From NCBI GenBank assembly GCA_945859605.1, contig OX243827.1, forward strand, positions 8,326,717 through 8,390,716: DNA of 64,000 nt, read 5' to 3'. The notes beneath the pieces were generated by a model that had not been told where the DNA came from, did no database searches, and saw only the letters and a program-made list of their open reading frames with translations. The position numbers and the translations under genes are program-made. Shown in pieces: positions 34,169 through 54,760 of this stretch. This stretch comes from Lumbricus rubellus (lineage: Eukaryota; Annelida; Clitellata; Crassiclitellata; Lumbricidae). Every line of letters starts with the position of its first letter. The first letter of the stretch is position 1.

Positions 34169-34617
34169 AGGTATGTATTTATGCATGTATTTATCTATGC
34201 AAGCATGTACATATGGGTGTACATATGTTTGTATATATTCAGTTATGCACGTTTGTATGTATTGTGACCGTGCATATATGTAGCTAGACTTTGGTCAAGC
34301 ACATTCTAAGAACACTATAAAAAGCTCTGAATGAATACAATTTAAAACAAATAATCTTAAATGACAAGTTGTCTAGACTGATAAAATTGCCTGAGAATAA
34401 ATCAGAGTAAAAACCGAAGCTATACTATCTAGTTTCTTCAAACTATTATGATGGGTTTAAATTATTATCAGCGGAAATTCTGAAGATTGTTTGCAGACTG
34501 ACGAACTTTTTATTCTGAAAAGACCTCTAGCACCACTTTAGGGCAGCATGTCCAGCCATGTTGTGAGACACACACAGGAACTACATACGTACAATGTCAT
34601 ACGTACATATATAAATG

Positions 34618-34984
34618 TATACACACACACACACACATGTACAACACACCCAATGTCATACATACATGCAAGAATCAAATCAAATCAAATCAAGTTTAAT
34701 GCTTGCATAAGAGAAAAAATACAACAAGTACACAGTTTGACTTGCTTATATAGCTAAGAAAGTTATATATAAATACATGCGCAAACGAGTACTAGCAATT
34801 CCAGGGAAGCAAATGCACACATACATACATACATGCATACATGCATACATACACACACATACATACACACACATACATACATACATACATACATACATAC
34901 ATACATACATACACACACACACATACATACATACATACATACATACATACATACATACATACATACATACATACATACATACAT

Positions 34985-35061
<77 letters not shown>

Positions 35062-35115
35062 TACATACATACATACATACATACATACATACATACATAC
35101 ATACATACATACACA
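34618..35115. repeat. ACAT and CA composite array
   Basis: TACATACA blocks around a central pure CA run (about 35001-35057). Confidence 0.97.
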
Positions 35116-35519
35116 ATTATTATGCTGTCTTTAATCTGCCACATACAAATCATCACACATATTTGGATAGGTGTGAGAGGTCAACTAAGGTCAATTGTCT
35201 AAGCTGCCAAATAATTTCAAACAGTCCATTAATCAATCACAGCCAGAGGCCTGTAAAGCAGACCCCAGGGGCTCCAATATTTCAGCTCTGGTGGACCAGA
35301 CTCTCTGAAATGCATTCTCTGACTCATTGGAATCTCCATGTATACAACAACCTTCTTCCGTGTGCCATAAAACACCGCAGGCAGTTTGACTGGAGATCAA
35401 GAGAACACGACATATACTATGTACACAATTATATCAAAGAGTCATTTCAATAGCAAAAATAAAATACAAACAGGATGTTAACATTCCTCAGAAAATGGAT
35501 TGGAAATTAATCAGAGATC

Positions 35520-35521
35520 AT

Positions 35522-35571
<50 letters not shown>

Positions 35572-35578
35572 ATGATGC

Positions 35579-35640
<62 letters not shown>

Positions 35641-35672
35641 CTGATGATGATGATGATGATGATGATAAATTG
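35520..35672. repeat. GAT triplet array
   Basis: About 150 bp of GAT with a short GGT patch. Confidence 0.95.
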
Positions 35673-37108
35673 ATTATGATGATTATGACTACAATGAGTA
35701 TGACTACCACTATTGGGTGCAAAGTATAATTCTGAACTTGCTGATTAAATTGGAATAGTTCTTCAATTAGTTAATTGATAATTAACCTTCTCAGTAATTT
35801 AAATGCCAACATCACAAGGCCAATTCTCATGTTTCAGTTTGTATACATAGGATGTCAAATTTTACTGCTTGAGAACTACCGGCCATAAAAGTCACATATG
35901 CAAACAAATGGGCCGACACATAGACAAAAAAGAAGACATGAATACTTTTTAATTGACAAATTGCTGTCTGAAGTGAAGAAAGATGGTCAATGGTCATAAA
36001 CCTACATCCTAAATGAGGGTTGTTACAGTACTGATAAAAATATTACCGTCTTAATGTGAAAGTTGCCAGGGTCTTCCAATACACCAGCTCACATTTGATC
36101 TGAAGTTAAACCGTAATTTATTCTGAATTTATTAATGCACAGAAGATTTGAAAACTTTCACGCTTCGCAATATGTATCTGTTTACATTCAATGAACAATT
36201 AGACACCTTACTACTTAACCAATTAAAAGCAATCAAATCAAATCAAATCTATTGAATCGATTCAGTGAAACACATACTACTGATCACAATGCACTTTAAA
36301 TTAACAGAAACGCTGGGCTAAGAAAACATATTAGTGAGTACATTTAAATATGCAAGTAGATAGTAGTGCAATAGAGAGTTATATGAATCGACTCGTGGGG
36401 AGAAGAAGCTAACGCTTATCTCCAGGGTCATCCCCATCAATTTAAGACTAAGACTAATTTAATCAATTAATTAACAGTAATCAATATTCCTGTCCTCATT
36501 TAAAGGTAATAAATAAATATTTTAAAAACTTGTTTACCCGTTGGTCACTTTACTGCATAGTCGATACAAATTTCCATTTAATTTTCAGCGAATGAATTTA
36601 AATCCCTTGTCGCTCCACTACTTACCCTGTCGCTGGGCATCCAACCATAGGCCCACAACTCGCAAATCTCAAACGTTATTGGTCAAAACTTTTAAGATTT
36701 TGAACTGGGCCCACACCACTTTGAATATGAACAACTAAAGTAGCCCTACACTACATCAGAACAGGTCGGCTATGCATCATATGATTCATATCAACCACAA
36801 TAGCTGCAACGTTGAGTGGGCCGGGTCTATACCAGAGCTACCCACTCGAAAACAAATAGTCTCCGGTTGACAGAGGCTTTTGAATTGAAGAGCAACGGCA
36901 GTTGAAACCGTAGCCTAAAAAATCAAAAGCCTGAGTTCATGTGTCGTCTTTATCACATTGTACCGAGCGCATTGAATGGCCAGGCAGATCGGTGGGGTGT
37001 GGGGGTGTTTACCAACAGTTCAAAACTTTTACTACAGTAGAAATGGCTACAACAGCTTCTTCAAGGCAGTTGTCTAACTCAGCTCAGAATGCATGACCCA
37101 GTTGAAGC

Positions 37109-37260
37109 AGTGTGAAAATTGTGGAAAAATAACTGGGAGGGGGGGTTTGAACTATGATTCACTTGGAATTAGGGTGTGATAAACAGACTTTATTATGGGG
37201 GTCTAAGAAAGACTGGGAGGGTCGAAACCCCCAAACCTCCCGTGGCAATTCTCACCCTGG
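37109..37260. mobile_element. hAT-like MITE, CAGTGTGAAAATTG family, TSD GTTGAAGC
   Basis: Flanked by perfect 8-bp GTTGAAGC (37101-37108, 37261-37268). Ends are an imperfect inverted pair (GTGTGAAAATTG and CAATTCTCACCCTG). Related copies: 10434-10565, 44555-44694, 46340-46520, 52863-52987. Confidence 0.85.
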
Positions 37261-37361
37261 GTTGAAGCTGAGATTCAAAATCCGTTACACTGTCGAATTT
37301 CAATATGCAGCAATATTATATTGTATTGGATGCATGCATATTATTCTATCCATTTCTGAAA

Positions 37362-37553
37362 CACCACTTTCAAGCTCAGAGGCCCTCCCGACTACAGCAC
37401 TGACACTGCATCAGAGTTTAAGGCCAAAGCTCCCAAGCAATTGCGAGTGAAGGACTTGTTCAAGGTTCCAACGCGGCGACTTGAGGTGGATTCGAACCTG
37501 CAAGCCTCTGGTGTGCAAGGCAGCGATCATACCTCTACACCACCATGCCCACA
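37362..37553 (-). mobile_element. SINE-1 copy
   Basis: Reverse orientation; B box as GGATTCGAACC, promoter head as ACCACCATGCCC. The 3' tail is partly lost. Confidence 0.8.
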
Positions 37554-39472
37554 ATTGGATAAGCACACCTAATTACCTATGCCCATCTGATTCTACAATA
37601 CCCAATAAATGAAAGCCCACCCACAAAGATAAACCCCATAATAATTATGGGCTTATCTGGGGGCATCTATAATAATTGTATTGCAGCCCTATTCCAATCC
37701 ATTAAGCCACAACAGAAACTATTGCAGAGAATAGACTCCAATTCCACAACAGTTAAATCTCAATCGGTTTAATTACTGCCTTTTGACCTATAGCTAATTT
37801 TACAAGCCAATAAGCAAATATACAGTACGATTGCAGATGCAATTAACCTTTCGACCACAAACTAATTAGAAACACTGCACAAGCGTATGTGTGATGTTGA
37901 AAATAGGCTTCTTGGCTTACACAATTATCGGTGAAGGACTGTGCAAATGAAACCTAATTTTTCGATAACTGCTGCCCACCATGCAGATCGGTGGCATACA
38001 TGTACCATGGGGCCAATAAGAGAGAAAGTACGGTGTTGTCTAAGAGCAATTTTGTGCTCAAAGAATGAGGAGTTCACTTTGAATGGAAGAACATGGAGCA
38101 TGGCGCTCATGTAGACCCAGGGTGGAATGACAGAGCTTTTGAAAACACACAGGAGCAGCACCTATAGAAGGCACCAAAACATCCAAACAGAGACCCATTA
38201 TATAATTCGTTGCAGGATAGGGAGCCAATGCAGCACATCACGTTGTTGCATGGTGTTCCTATTGTGTTATGTGGGGGGGGGGAAGAATACCTTTGATCTC
38301 TTGAAGTGGCTCTATATATTTGCCATTACAACTCACAATTAGAACTATTCAGTCCTGGATCATGACCTAACACACAATGTATGCTACACTGCCAGGTTTT
38401 AGGTAAACTAAGTAGAACCAGCCTATTTAATACTTTTATTGTATTGTATTGTATCTGACCATTTATAAAGCGCTTCTTGCAGCAAGAGCCTTTCAGAAGC
38501 GCTCCCAGTGCGTTCAGCCCCTATAAATTAAGGCACTTGTAATAATTCATGCAATGCTGGGCCACCAGGTCACACGTCTTACCAAGCCACTTTATTACAG
38601 CAATGTCAACAAGCGTGAATATCATCACAACATCAGGTAACAAAAACAACCTACACTGTCTACACAATGGCTTTTATACAAGTACGTCTCCATTGCAAAG
38701 CATGGGAAATAAGACTCACCAATTCAAGTCTGCTTTCTTTGGAAGTCTTGAATGACAGAACTTGCAAAGCACAGAGCATTCATTTATTACGAAAACCAAT
38801 GCAAAGTTGAATGCAAGGTTCAAAGGGTATGTCACTGTTTAAATACAGAAGTATCAAAGAGCCTGTTCTACTTCGCTGGCTTTGAAATACTGACAAAGAA
38901 AGTCTAGCACTGCTCACTAAAATGACATCTGATATAATAATAAAATGTTAAGAGCAGGTATAGAAAATCAATTCAGTCTTATGCCATCCAGACCCTATTT
39001 CCACTACAAAAATGCTTCTATTATTACTACAATGAAACCTTTAATAACCATTATAGGTTCTTGCTCACAGCTTGTGTGTATGTTTCAATCAAGATTGACT
39101 GCTTGATTAAGTTTGTTACATTGTTGAAATGACACTGGCTAGCTGTAAAGTTAAGATTTACTGCTCTTTAACAATGCTGTTGCTGTGTCATATTAAGGAT
39201 GATCAGTGTCACCCTCCTTTTTTTCCAGGCTTGGGACTGGCACTGACAGAGTACGAGTGCAGTGGGGGAGTCAAGACAATTTGAGTGTGATAAGTAGATG
39301 TGGGTGATGGCCTATAGATAAATAATCTGTTGTCAACTCAGTTTTCATTATTCATTGGCCAATGATTGAGTATATGTCTACAAATAGAAGTTGGGAGATT
39401 TATAACCTGCAGCACTGTCAGTGGACTACTGTGGCATATGCATGGCTCACTGAGATGACCCTTTAAAGATGG

Positions 39473-39718
39473 GCGAATGGATGGATGGATGGTGGAAGAA
39501 TGGATGGATAGGCCTAGATGGATGGGTGGGTGGGTGGATGGACAGATGGATGGATGGATGGATGAAAGGTTGGAATATGGATGGATGAATGGAAGAATGG
39601 ATGTAAGGATGAATGTATGGATGAATGCATGGATGAATGCATGGATAAAAGAGTGAATTTATTGATAGATAGCTGGATGGATGGATGAATGGATGGATGG
39701 ATGGATGGATGCATGGAT
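39473..39718. repeat. ATGG tetranucleotide array
   Basis: GGATGGATGGAT with GAATG variants. Confidence 0.95.
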
Positions 39719-39837
39719 ACAAGGCTAACATAATGCATAGTACGGGTTTCACATGATTCAAACTTACAAAATAATAATGACAGTAATAAGCTTAGTTACA
39801 TAATTAACAACTCGGATGGTACGTCTAATTATGCACA

Positions 39838-40005
39838 ATGGTCGTCATCGTCATCGTCATCACCATCACCATCACCATCTTCATCATCATCATCGTCATC
39901 ACCATCACCATCACCATCATCATCATCATCATCATCGTCATCATCGTCACCATCATCGTCACCATCATCGTCACCATCATCCTCATTATCATCATCATTA
40001 TCAGA
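39838..40005. repeat. CAT/CAC triplet array
   Basis: Degenerate CATCACCATCGTCATC triplets. Confidence 0.95.
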
Positions 40006-40339
40006 TGAGTTACTGTTAACAAGATAGCAATAACAAACTGACCTCATCACATTCTCATCAACATCAATCCTGCTGCCACTAATCCAGGAACTGATCCTGA
40101 CCAACCCCATAATACCCTACATCCTGCCTGCAACCTTCCCACCATGCCCCATCCTCCTCCATCTTTCACTCTGTCTGTCTCTCTGTCCCTCCCTGAATAA
40201 ATGACTGTAGACATGTAGACCTAATCAAATAATTACATCAGAACAATAAAAATAAACACCACCAAACAATAATAATAAATCAGTTTTATCCAGTGCCTTT
40301 TTAGAAACAAATTCAGAGCAATTACATGGGAATGCTTTA

Positions 40340-41010
40340 TAATGCTAATATTTTTCTTCTATATGACAATGAGAAAGGATGACATAAGAAATTGGATGCT
40401 TTCGAAATGTGGATTTGGTGCAGGATGGAGCGTGTCAGTTGGAGAGAGCACAAGACAGACGAAGAAATACTGCAGATGGTGGGAGAGGAAAGGTCAATGC
40501 TGGAGACAATACAGAGGCGGCAGAGAAATTGGATTGGCCACATTATGAGGAGTGACACCATAGTAAGAGACATCATCGAAGGAAGAATGGAGGGGAAAAA
40601 GACAAGAGGAATACCAAGAACAATGCTACTGGACTGGATGATGACAAAGGACGGTTACAGAGGGCTAAAGATGGATGCACAGAACAGATATGCGTGGCGT
40701 CATTGGACATATGAACCTGCCTTACGGCGGAGAACTAAAGAAGAAGAAGATATGTAGGCTAGAAGATCAGTCGGCAAGGGAGAGGGCTGTCCACCATCCT
40801 TCATAATTATTATGCCTAGACAAATTTCTAGATTTCTGTTCCACCTACTCTCGTAACCAACCCAGTCTTAATGAGTACACCAACTGTACACTGTCGATGG
40901 GCCGATGAGACGGTGAAGGACAGGACTGGCCAAGCGCCCTCATATGCTGAGGCTAAGAAAATGAAGTCGCTAATACTACATACCCCTGGCTGCCTCAGAG
41001 CTAGCTTAAT
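40340..41010 (+). mobile_element. LINE 3' end: ORF C-terminus and 3' UTR
   Basis: An open frame (to 40757) reads [20 protein letters not shown] then [20 protein letters not shown], the conserved tail of RTE/Jockey-like reverse transcriptases (WxGHxxR...EGkrxRGRPR..W.D). The 3' UTR to about 41010 (GATGAGACGGTGAAGGACAG, CGCCCTCATATGC) matches a second copy at 18760-18980. Confidence 0.8.
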
Positions 41011-41686
41011 TTTAAAAATACTGTATAGTATACAAACAAAATAGTAAAACAACAGTGTGACAGAACCAACGTAAACAAACTACTGCAAAGAAACGGGTTC
41101 AACTAAACACTTCCGTCACAGTCTACTCTAATCCCATGAACAGCGTGTTTGCACCAGTAACAACATTTTTATTATTAACAAAAAACAATACTCACGCTGG
41201 CAGCTGCATTCATCACATCACTAGCATCCGAATATTTTCACGCAAGAACACAAACGACGATTGGAGACAAAGGCGTCCCTCGCAAACAAACGCCAACGAG
41301 AGAACTACAGAACTGCCCACTGCCACTCAAACTGCATCCGAATGCCTGCTATAGCTGTCCGTCCTTCCGTCAGCCTGTAGCTACCACCGTCTGATATCTG
41401 CCACTGTTCTACTACTGCTCTTCCTGCCTTTCTGCTTGTCCGTCTGCCTGCCTGGCTATCTGCCTGCCTGTCTATCTGGATATCTGCCTATCTGTCTGCC
41501 TGTCTGCCTATGCGCGTTCCTGCCTGGTATTTACATTCGTCAGCGCTCTGTTGGCCCGCGGGTCCGCTGCATTCGCGTGCTCTGTATATATCTGCCAGAT
41601 GCTTTGCTGTGTGATGCTGATACGAGCGCTGCTGCTGCTGCTGCTGCTGCTCGTGTGGATGATGCTAAGGTCGCGTGGATGTCGTC

Positions 41687-41700
41687 GTCACCATAGCAAC
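41687..41700 (+). promoter_or_regulatory. RFX X-box upstream of gene 2
   Basis: GTCACCATAGCAAC matches GTNRCC N2 RGYAAC at every position. RFX factors bind this in promoters of ciliary genes. It lies in a local CpG-rich stretch (about 41520-41800), roughly 150 bp before the donor of the predicted 5' untranslated exon. Confidence 0.6.
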
Positions 41701-41844
41701 AGCATCGGACGTTAGCAGCCCTTTGGGAAAGGTCGGTGGTGATTGGTTCGCTGGTGCGCGTGCGTCGTCACTCAAACTGACGTCACTTGAATCGACGTCG
41801 TACTTATTATGGGATAACTTATTTCGAGAATATCTATCTGCGCT
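41701..41844 (+). other. Predicted 5' untranslated exon of gene 2 (start not defined)
   Basis: The donor GCGCT|GTAAGT at 41845 is the strongest 5' splice site between the promoter motifs and the ATG exon. Joining it to 42770 leaves the ATG at 42795 as first in-frame start. The left boundary is only approximate. Confidence 0.4.
41778..41785. promoter_or_regulatory. Palindromic CRE, TGACGTCA
   Basis: A full CREB/ATF palindrome, with a further CGACGTCG eleven bases on. Its position beside the X-box and CpG cluster supports a core promoter for gene 2. Confidence 0.45.
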
Positions 41845-41879
41845 GTAAGTAAATATTGCTTTAACCTACTTGTAACGCG

Positions 41880-41880
41880 T

Positions 41881-41934
<54 letters not shown>

Positions 41935-41943
41935 CGACGACGA
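41880..41943. repeat. GAT triplet array in gene 2 intron
   Basis: About 60 bp of GAT ending in GACGACGACG, shortly after the predicted first donor. Confidence 0.95.
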
Positions 41944-42055
41944 AACCAGTTTAATTTCAACTGCAGTTGATAGTAACTTGATACACATCGGATCTGAACC
42001 CAAATCGTGGAATAAAACGGTAGACAGGCTAACCGCTCGGCTACCGTTTCACACG

Positions 42056-42093
42056 CGGGCGCGCACACACCCGCACGCACGCACATACACACG

Positions 42094-42135
<42 letters not shown>

Positions 42136-42150
42136 CACACACACGCACGA
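42056..42150. repeat. CA/CGCA repeat
   Basis: CACACACGCACGCACAC with CpG-containing units. Confidence 0.95.
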
Positions 42151-42794
42151 TTTCGTATATTAGTGGCCAGCTAAAGACCACCTTCAGCGTAAGCGTTCGT
42201 ATAAGTTCTGCACTTGAAAGAGTCCACTTCATCTTGGAGTCTAATCTATAACGCATTCCAATTTGCTTATGTCTGGACATGTGCAGATCTGTATACGTTA
42301 TGTGACCAGACCTAAACAGTAAGCCCTCTGTGTGCATACTTACCTATGCCTGTATAGTGTATAGGCCTACACATGCACACACACAGTGCGTATAAGCAAC
42401 GGTGTGCACATGCTAGGCTTCGGATTTATAACGCTCTAGAGTAATGTCGCGTTACTGCCTTTGAGACGGCGCAAGCTGTACTGCAGGTAGGTAATATGCG
42501 GTTCACATGCCTATGTCTGTCTGTCTGTCTGTCTGTATGTATGTATGTCTGTCTGCAAGTCTATCGGACGGATTAGGCCAACATGTGTCAGCGTCTTATT
42601 ATGGGCAATATCATCATCATCATTCGCCATGAGCCGTATGCTCGTAGGTGTCCAATGTCGACTTCGTCTTCTTCTTCCAATAGTCTCTGTCCTGGGCCAG
42701 GTGGAACAGCTTTTGTAGTGAGTCATCACTACAATATAGGCCTAATAATTATGTAAACTGAACTTGCAGGTTGCTTGGTTCATCAACGTTGAGA

Positions 42795-49987
<7,193 letters not shown>

Positions 49988-51274
49988 TTTATAAGTTCTT
50001 TGGAGAACTATACGTTAGCTATATATCAAGTGTTTTCACATTTATATAGTACATACATGCATAGTTGCATACATATTATGTAGTTATACACACATACATA
50101 CGCACTCATAATAATAATAATAACAATGACAATTTCTATGGCACCGTAACACAGCCCATGCGTTACAAGGGTGCATAATAGCCTACACCACACACAAACA
50201 TACATGGATGCTCAAAAAAATAAATATATGCTCATTGCTCACGTACATACACACGAGTATAATACACTCACATAAGTACATGCAAGCCACAAATACATAC
50301 CGGTACATATATGCATGCATACCACATATGGGCATACATACACACATAAAGGCAAACATACATGCATACATATGTCTATGATTTAGGTTAGGCCATAAAA
50401 GGTGCTTCTATTTGATAATACGTGGAGAAGGTTGATCTGTTCAATTAAAACAGTTGAAACGTTTTTGTTCAAGGAAAAATCTTTACACCAGCCACAGTTT
50501 AACAAGTATCTGAACAGATGCTGAAGTCTCCATTTATTCTACAGTAATTTCACTGGTTTGGGTCAGGTACAGTAGTGCCACTAACGAGTATTTTCTTGAA
50601 ATGGCACTTTTTATTTCACCGTGGCTGGGCTGGGAGCGCCCCTGAGTAAATTTCTTGAAAGGGTGCTATATAAATCCATAGAATAAATTAAATGAATGAA
50701 TATAAATGTCAGATACAATTACAACAAGCCTGTAATTGTAAACACGCAACACTCCGCATTACAAGCCAACTCCGCATGAGTTACAGTGTTACACAATACA
50801 CAATACACTCTATGCAATCATGCTTTAGCTAAAACTTGAGCTTTTGACTTCATTGGTCCTGCACTTTGGGAACAGCTCTCCATTAACACATTCTTTGTTA
50901 TTAACTTGTACCCGAAGCACATCTTTTCACTGTCTCAAAACTACTTCCTTTTCTCTGGCTTTATCGCACTGGGAGCGCCTCTGATTGTCATACACTGTAA
51001 GAGGTGCTTTACAAATTTATCTATGCAATACAATACAAAATCAACAGCTTGGTTTAATATGGTATTATTTATCTGAAGGACAAATTCCAATATTCATCAA
51101 GTTTCAACCGATCATCTTCAATCATTCATTCATTTCAAAAAATTTATATAGCATCCCTTCAAAATCTAATCAGAGGCACTCAATTTTATCTTATAAGCAC
51201 AGACTGTATAGATATTTATTACAATTTTAAAACACAAAAAATCGAACAAACACAATTTATTCTCACATAATATA

Positions 51275-51450
51275 CATTATTAATGTACGTAACATTAATT
51301 GATAATGTACGTAACATTAATCGATAATGTACATAACATTAATCGATATATACATTATTAATCGATAATGTACGTAACATTAATCGATAATATACATTAT
51401 TAATCGATAATGTACGTAACATTAATCGATAATGTACATAACATTTTTCC
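51275..51450. repeat. Palindromic-unit minisatellite
   Basis: Units of about 24 bp with ATTAATCGATAATGTACGTA, itself built of palindromes (ATCGAT, TACGTA). It lies between convergent genes 2 and 3. Confidence 0.88.
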
Positions 51451-52447
51451 CACGAATACTGCAGGTAGAGTTAACATCATCGAAGCGCTATGCGTTAAGA
51501 AAAAAGTTTTTACCCGAATGAGAAGGTACAACTGTCAGATCAGTGTGACTGGAATTCCATGAGATAAAGGTACAATGTACATCCATATATTACGTACACA
51601 AAAACATCGCATTTTCGACCCGTCTACCTTCAATTGCAACTGACACATTTTGTGGAATCTCTCCCCCTTCCTCATGCGTATGTACAAATAAGATTCTCTA
51701 CGACCCCTATAAAAGTTAATTAGCCAACGTCATCTTATAAAACATTCATTTTGCCAAAGGCTACTATTTATTTTTGTTAAACATGATATTTACTAGCAAA
51801 AATTTGTCAACTGTTTCCTGCTTATATTTGATCAGAATTTAATTAAAATATTTATAATCAAAAGCCATTGGACGACCATAATACAGTTTTAAACAGGTTA
51901 ATGTGGACGTCATAATTAGAATTTATTCTGCATGCGTACTGCGTACATTTTACCGAGATCCCCCACCATACGCACCCGCACGGGGTGGATCCAGAGGGCC
52001 AATCCAACCATGGCCCCCCATTCAGAGATTTGCATAGAACATGGCACCCATCAGGCTCCAATAAGTTTTTTGGGAGAAAGACTAAAAAGGTCATCAGATT
52101 TATCGGCGGAAGACCAACGCAAATTTTTGTCGACCCAAGACCAAAGATTTTGGCCCCTCCATTCCAAAATTTCTGTATCCGCCCCTGAACCCCCCCCCCT
52201 CCTTGCATACATAATACATGGACAACCTCTAAACTTCTTAAGCAACCGAGAAAGACATAGCATCCATATCGCATACACAGTATTTACAACAGGTTAGAAA
52301 ATTACACATCTACATAATAGTACCTCTATACCCGTACTGTACACGTGTTTAGCGCTTCTGTGAGAATCTTAGTGGCACTTTATAAATTTCCTGCTACAGT
52401 ACATTACACAGTTCAAGTTGCTATTGTCATGAGCAATGCACCATTTT

Positions 52448-52670
52448 TAGGCGTGGTGGTGTAGTGGTGGGTTCGGTGCCTTGGAGCTGGATGGTTCTAG
52501 GTTCGAATCCATCTCAAGGCGCCACGTAGGGACCTTGAGCAAGTCCTTCACTCGAAATTGCTCCTGCGCTTCGGCATGAAAATTCGATGCAGTGTCCACG
52601 ATGTTGTCGGGACCACCTCTGAGGAGATTTCTTGAAGGGGCGCTTTAGCAAATGCGAGAAATAAATTACG
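52448..52670 (+). mobile_element. SINE-1 copy, full length
   Basis: GGCGTGGTGGTGTAGTGGTG head, GGTTCGAATCC B box, and the GGGACCACCTCTGAGGAG to GGGGCGCTTTAGC tail. Confidence 0.85.
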
Positions 52671-52862
52671 TAAATGCTTACTTACATTGCTACAAACAGC
52701 TCCATATCTGAATGTGCTTGAGTTATTCAAGTATTGTCACAATGCATATTCACGGTATCACAGAAATATACGAAAACTAAAGTGGAATCCATAATGTCCT
52801 TCCGCAGAAAGCTATCTATACTGTACATCACAACAAGTGATTTTTACACATAGCTACCAGCC

Positions 52863-52987
52863 CAGGGTGAGAATTGCCATGGGGATTCAACCTCACTAGT
52901 CTTTCTTAATACCCACAGTAAAGTCTTCATGGCACGCCCTAACTCCACATCTTATCGCTCATTTATTTATATACAATTCTCATTCTG
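52863..52987. mobile_element. hAT-like MITE, CAGGGTGAGAATTG family, TSD TACCAGCC
   Basis: 125 bp, starting CAGGGTGAGAATTGCC and ending ACAATTCTCATTCTG, flanked by TACCAGCC (52855-52862, 52988-52995). Confidence 0.88.
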
Positions 52988-53835
52988 TACCAGCCACTTG
53001 TAGAACTGGTACATAGACATTTCGAAGTACTCCCACAAGCTACATCAGGTATTTTAAGAACGAACAAAATACAGGTTTTATGAACTGAAGGCTGCGTTCA
53101 TTACATCTGACCATTATCACATTTGATCTCGACCGGGAGCGCCTCTGAGTAGGTATCTTGAAGGGGTGCCATATAAATTCTCATTGATTGAGCAATCAAA
53201 CTTCGCTTCATAATAAATCTCCAGTCTTTTTTCTTCTGCTGTGGCTAGACTGGGAGTGCTCCTGCGTAGGTTTCTTGAACGAGGCGCTATATACAAGTCC
53301 ATGGAATGAATGAATGAATGAATAAATGAAAACAGAAAGGTTGTATAATACCTTTAGCCAGGATCTAATACACGAGTACCCTTCAAAATATCAAATAAAT
53401 CATCTACGGATAGTCACATGTAAGCACATCGCAGTTTTATCCAACTTTGACAATCGTCGGTGAATAAAACAATTCACGAAATTTGAGAGAAGCTGAGAAA
53501 GACTTAACAATACATGCAACCAAATCTTCCAATGACCATTAACTATCCTTATCTGCGGATAAATGCTGCTGCCATTAGTACTATGATTACGACTACTATT
53601 ATCAATATTTTGACCCGACTGCGGCTTGATTTTAGCGTGACATTAGCTGATTCAAAATGCATGACAAGCCACATGACAAGCCACTGATACCACATAAGTT
53701 GCTAATTACAATTGACATCATGACTTTTACGATCATAGGAATTTTGTACTTGTTTGTACGACAACTTTTGTTATGAAGCGAAAATTATACACGAGGATAT
53801 TTTACAAACAAGATTAGGGAACAGTATGTTGCCAT

Positions 53836-53970
53836 GTGGTCAGTTAATTAGGTCAATTAATTAGGTTACTTAATTAGGTCGGTTGCTCATGTTAATTAGG
53901 TCAATTAATTAGGTCAGTTTCTCCTCTTAATTAGGTCAGTTAATTAGGTCAGTTGCTTCTGTTAGTTAAT
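53836..53970. repeat. TTAATTAGGTCA tandem array
   Basis: About eight degenerate copies of TTAATTAGGTCA, with AGGTCA half-sites alternating with TAATTA cores. Confidence 0.85.
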
Positions 53971-54354
53971 CAGCAGCTGAAATACCCTTTGGAAACTGGC
54001 TAAAACACAGCACATTTGCTTGTAGTTGAAGGTGCAAATTCATTTGAAAATTCTACTAGAATTGGATGGCATTTCGACATCACATTCACAGTGACACATT
54101 CAAACTACCGATAAGTACATTTTCCTAGCCGTAAATGAACACACAATTATTTTTAAAGGCACTATATTATAACATTAATTTTAGCTGCCAGAAATCCAAA
54201 GATTTCGGGAAAAAAATATGGCTTAATAAGTCAGTTGATATCACAGCCATAGACTTTACAGGTCAGTAACATAATTTGTGAATCCAACTTAGTGAATTAT
54301 TCGATGTTACCCATGCTTGATTAAAGCCGCTAAAATGGCAGATACACAAATTTC

Positions 54355-54760
54355 GAAGAATGAAGTCAAATGTTCAGTAAGTCATTTTGACATCAAGGTT
54401 TACAAGTCAGATAACATTCAAACCTGATGGATCAAAACGTTACGCAAAAACCAAACCAAATATGGCTCAATAAAACAGTTAACGCCAAAACCAAATGCTT
54501 CCGTGAGCCGGTTATAATTGAAACCCAATGATTCAATACATAACATCTAAACCAAATGGTTTGATATGCTAGAAAACAAACTCAATGGTTCAATAAGTTG
54601 GTCAAAATTCAAACCCAGTAGTTCAATAAGTCAGGTAGCAAACACCCAATTGAAATCATTCAATAAGTCAGCTAAATTCAGACCAAACGGTTTACTAAGT
54701 TGGGCACATGATAACCAAACGGTTTGCTAAGCCTGGTAAAATTCTAAACATCCCATTTAA
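54355..54760. repeat. Degenerate minisatellite of about 45-bp units
   Basis: Units contain TTCAATAAGTCAG and AAACC(C/A)AAT/GGTT. It lies just beyond the stop of gene 3. Confidence 0.75.

Larger units (their letters stand above)
26503..41600. other. Divergent intergenic region between genes 1 and 2
   Basis: About 15 kb. Besides the listed transposons and microsatellites, I see no supported exon in 29360-30540, 30950-31700, 31930-33330, 35120-35500, 35720-37090 or 37560-39440. A TAAT-rich, AT-rich block lies at 32330-32580. Confidence 0.5.
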
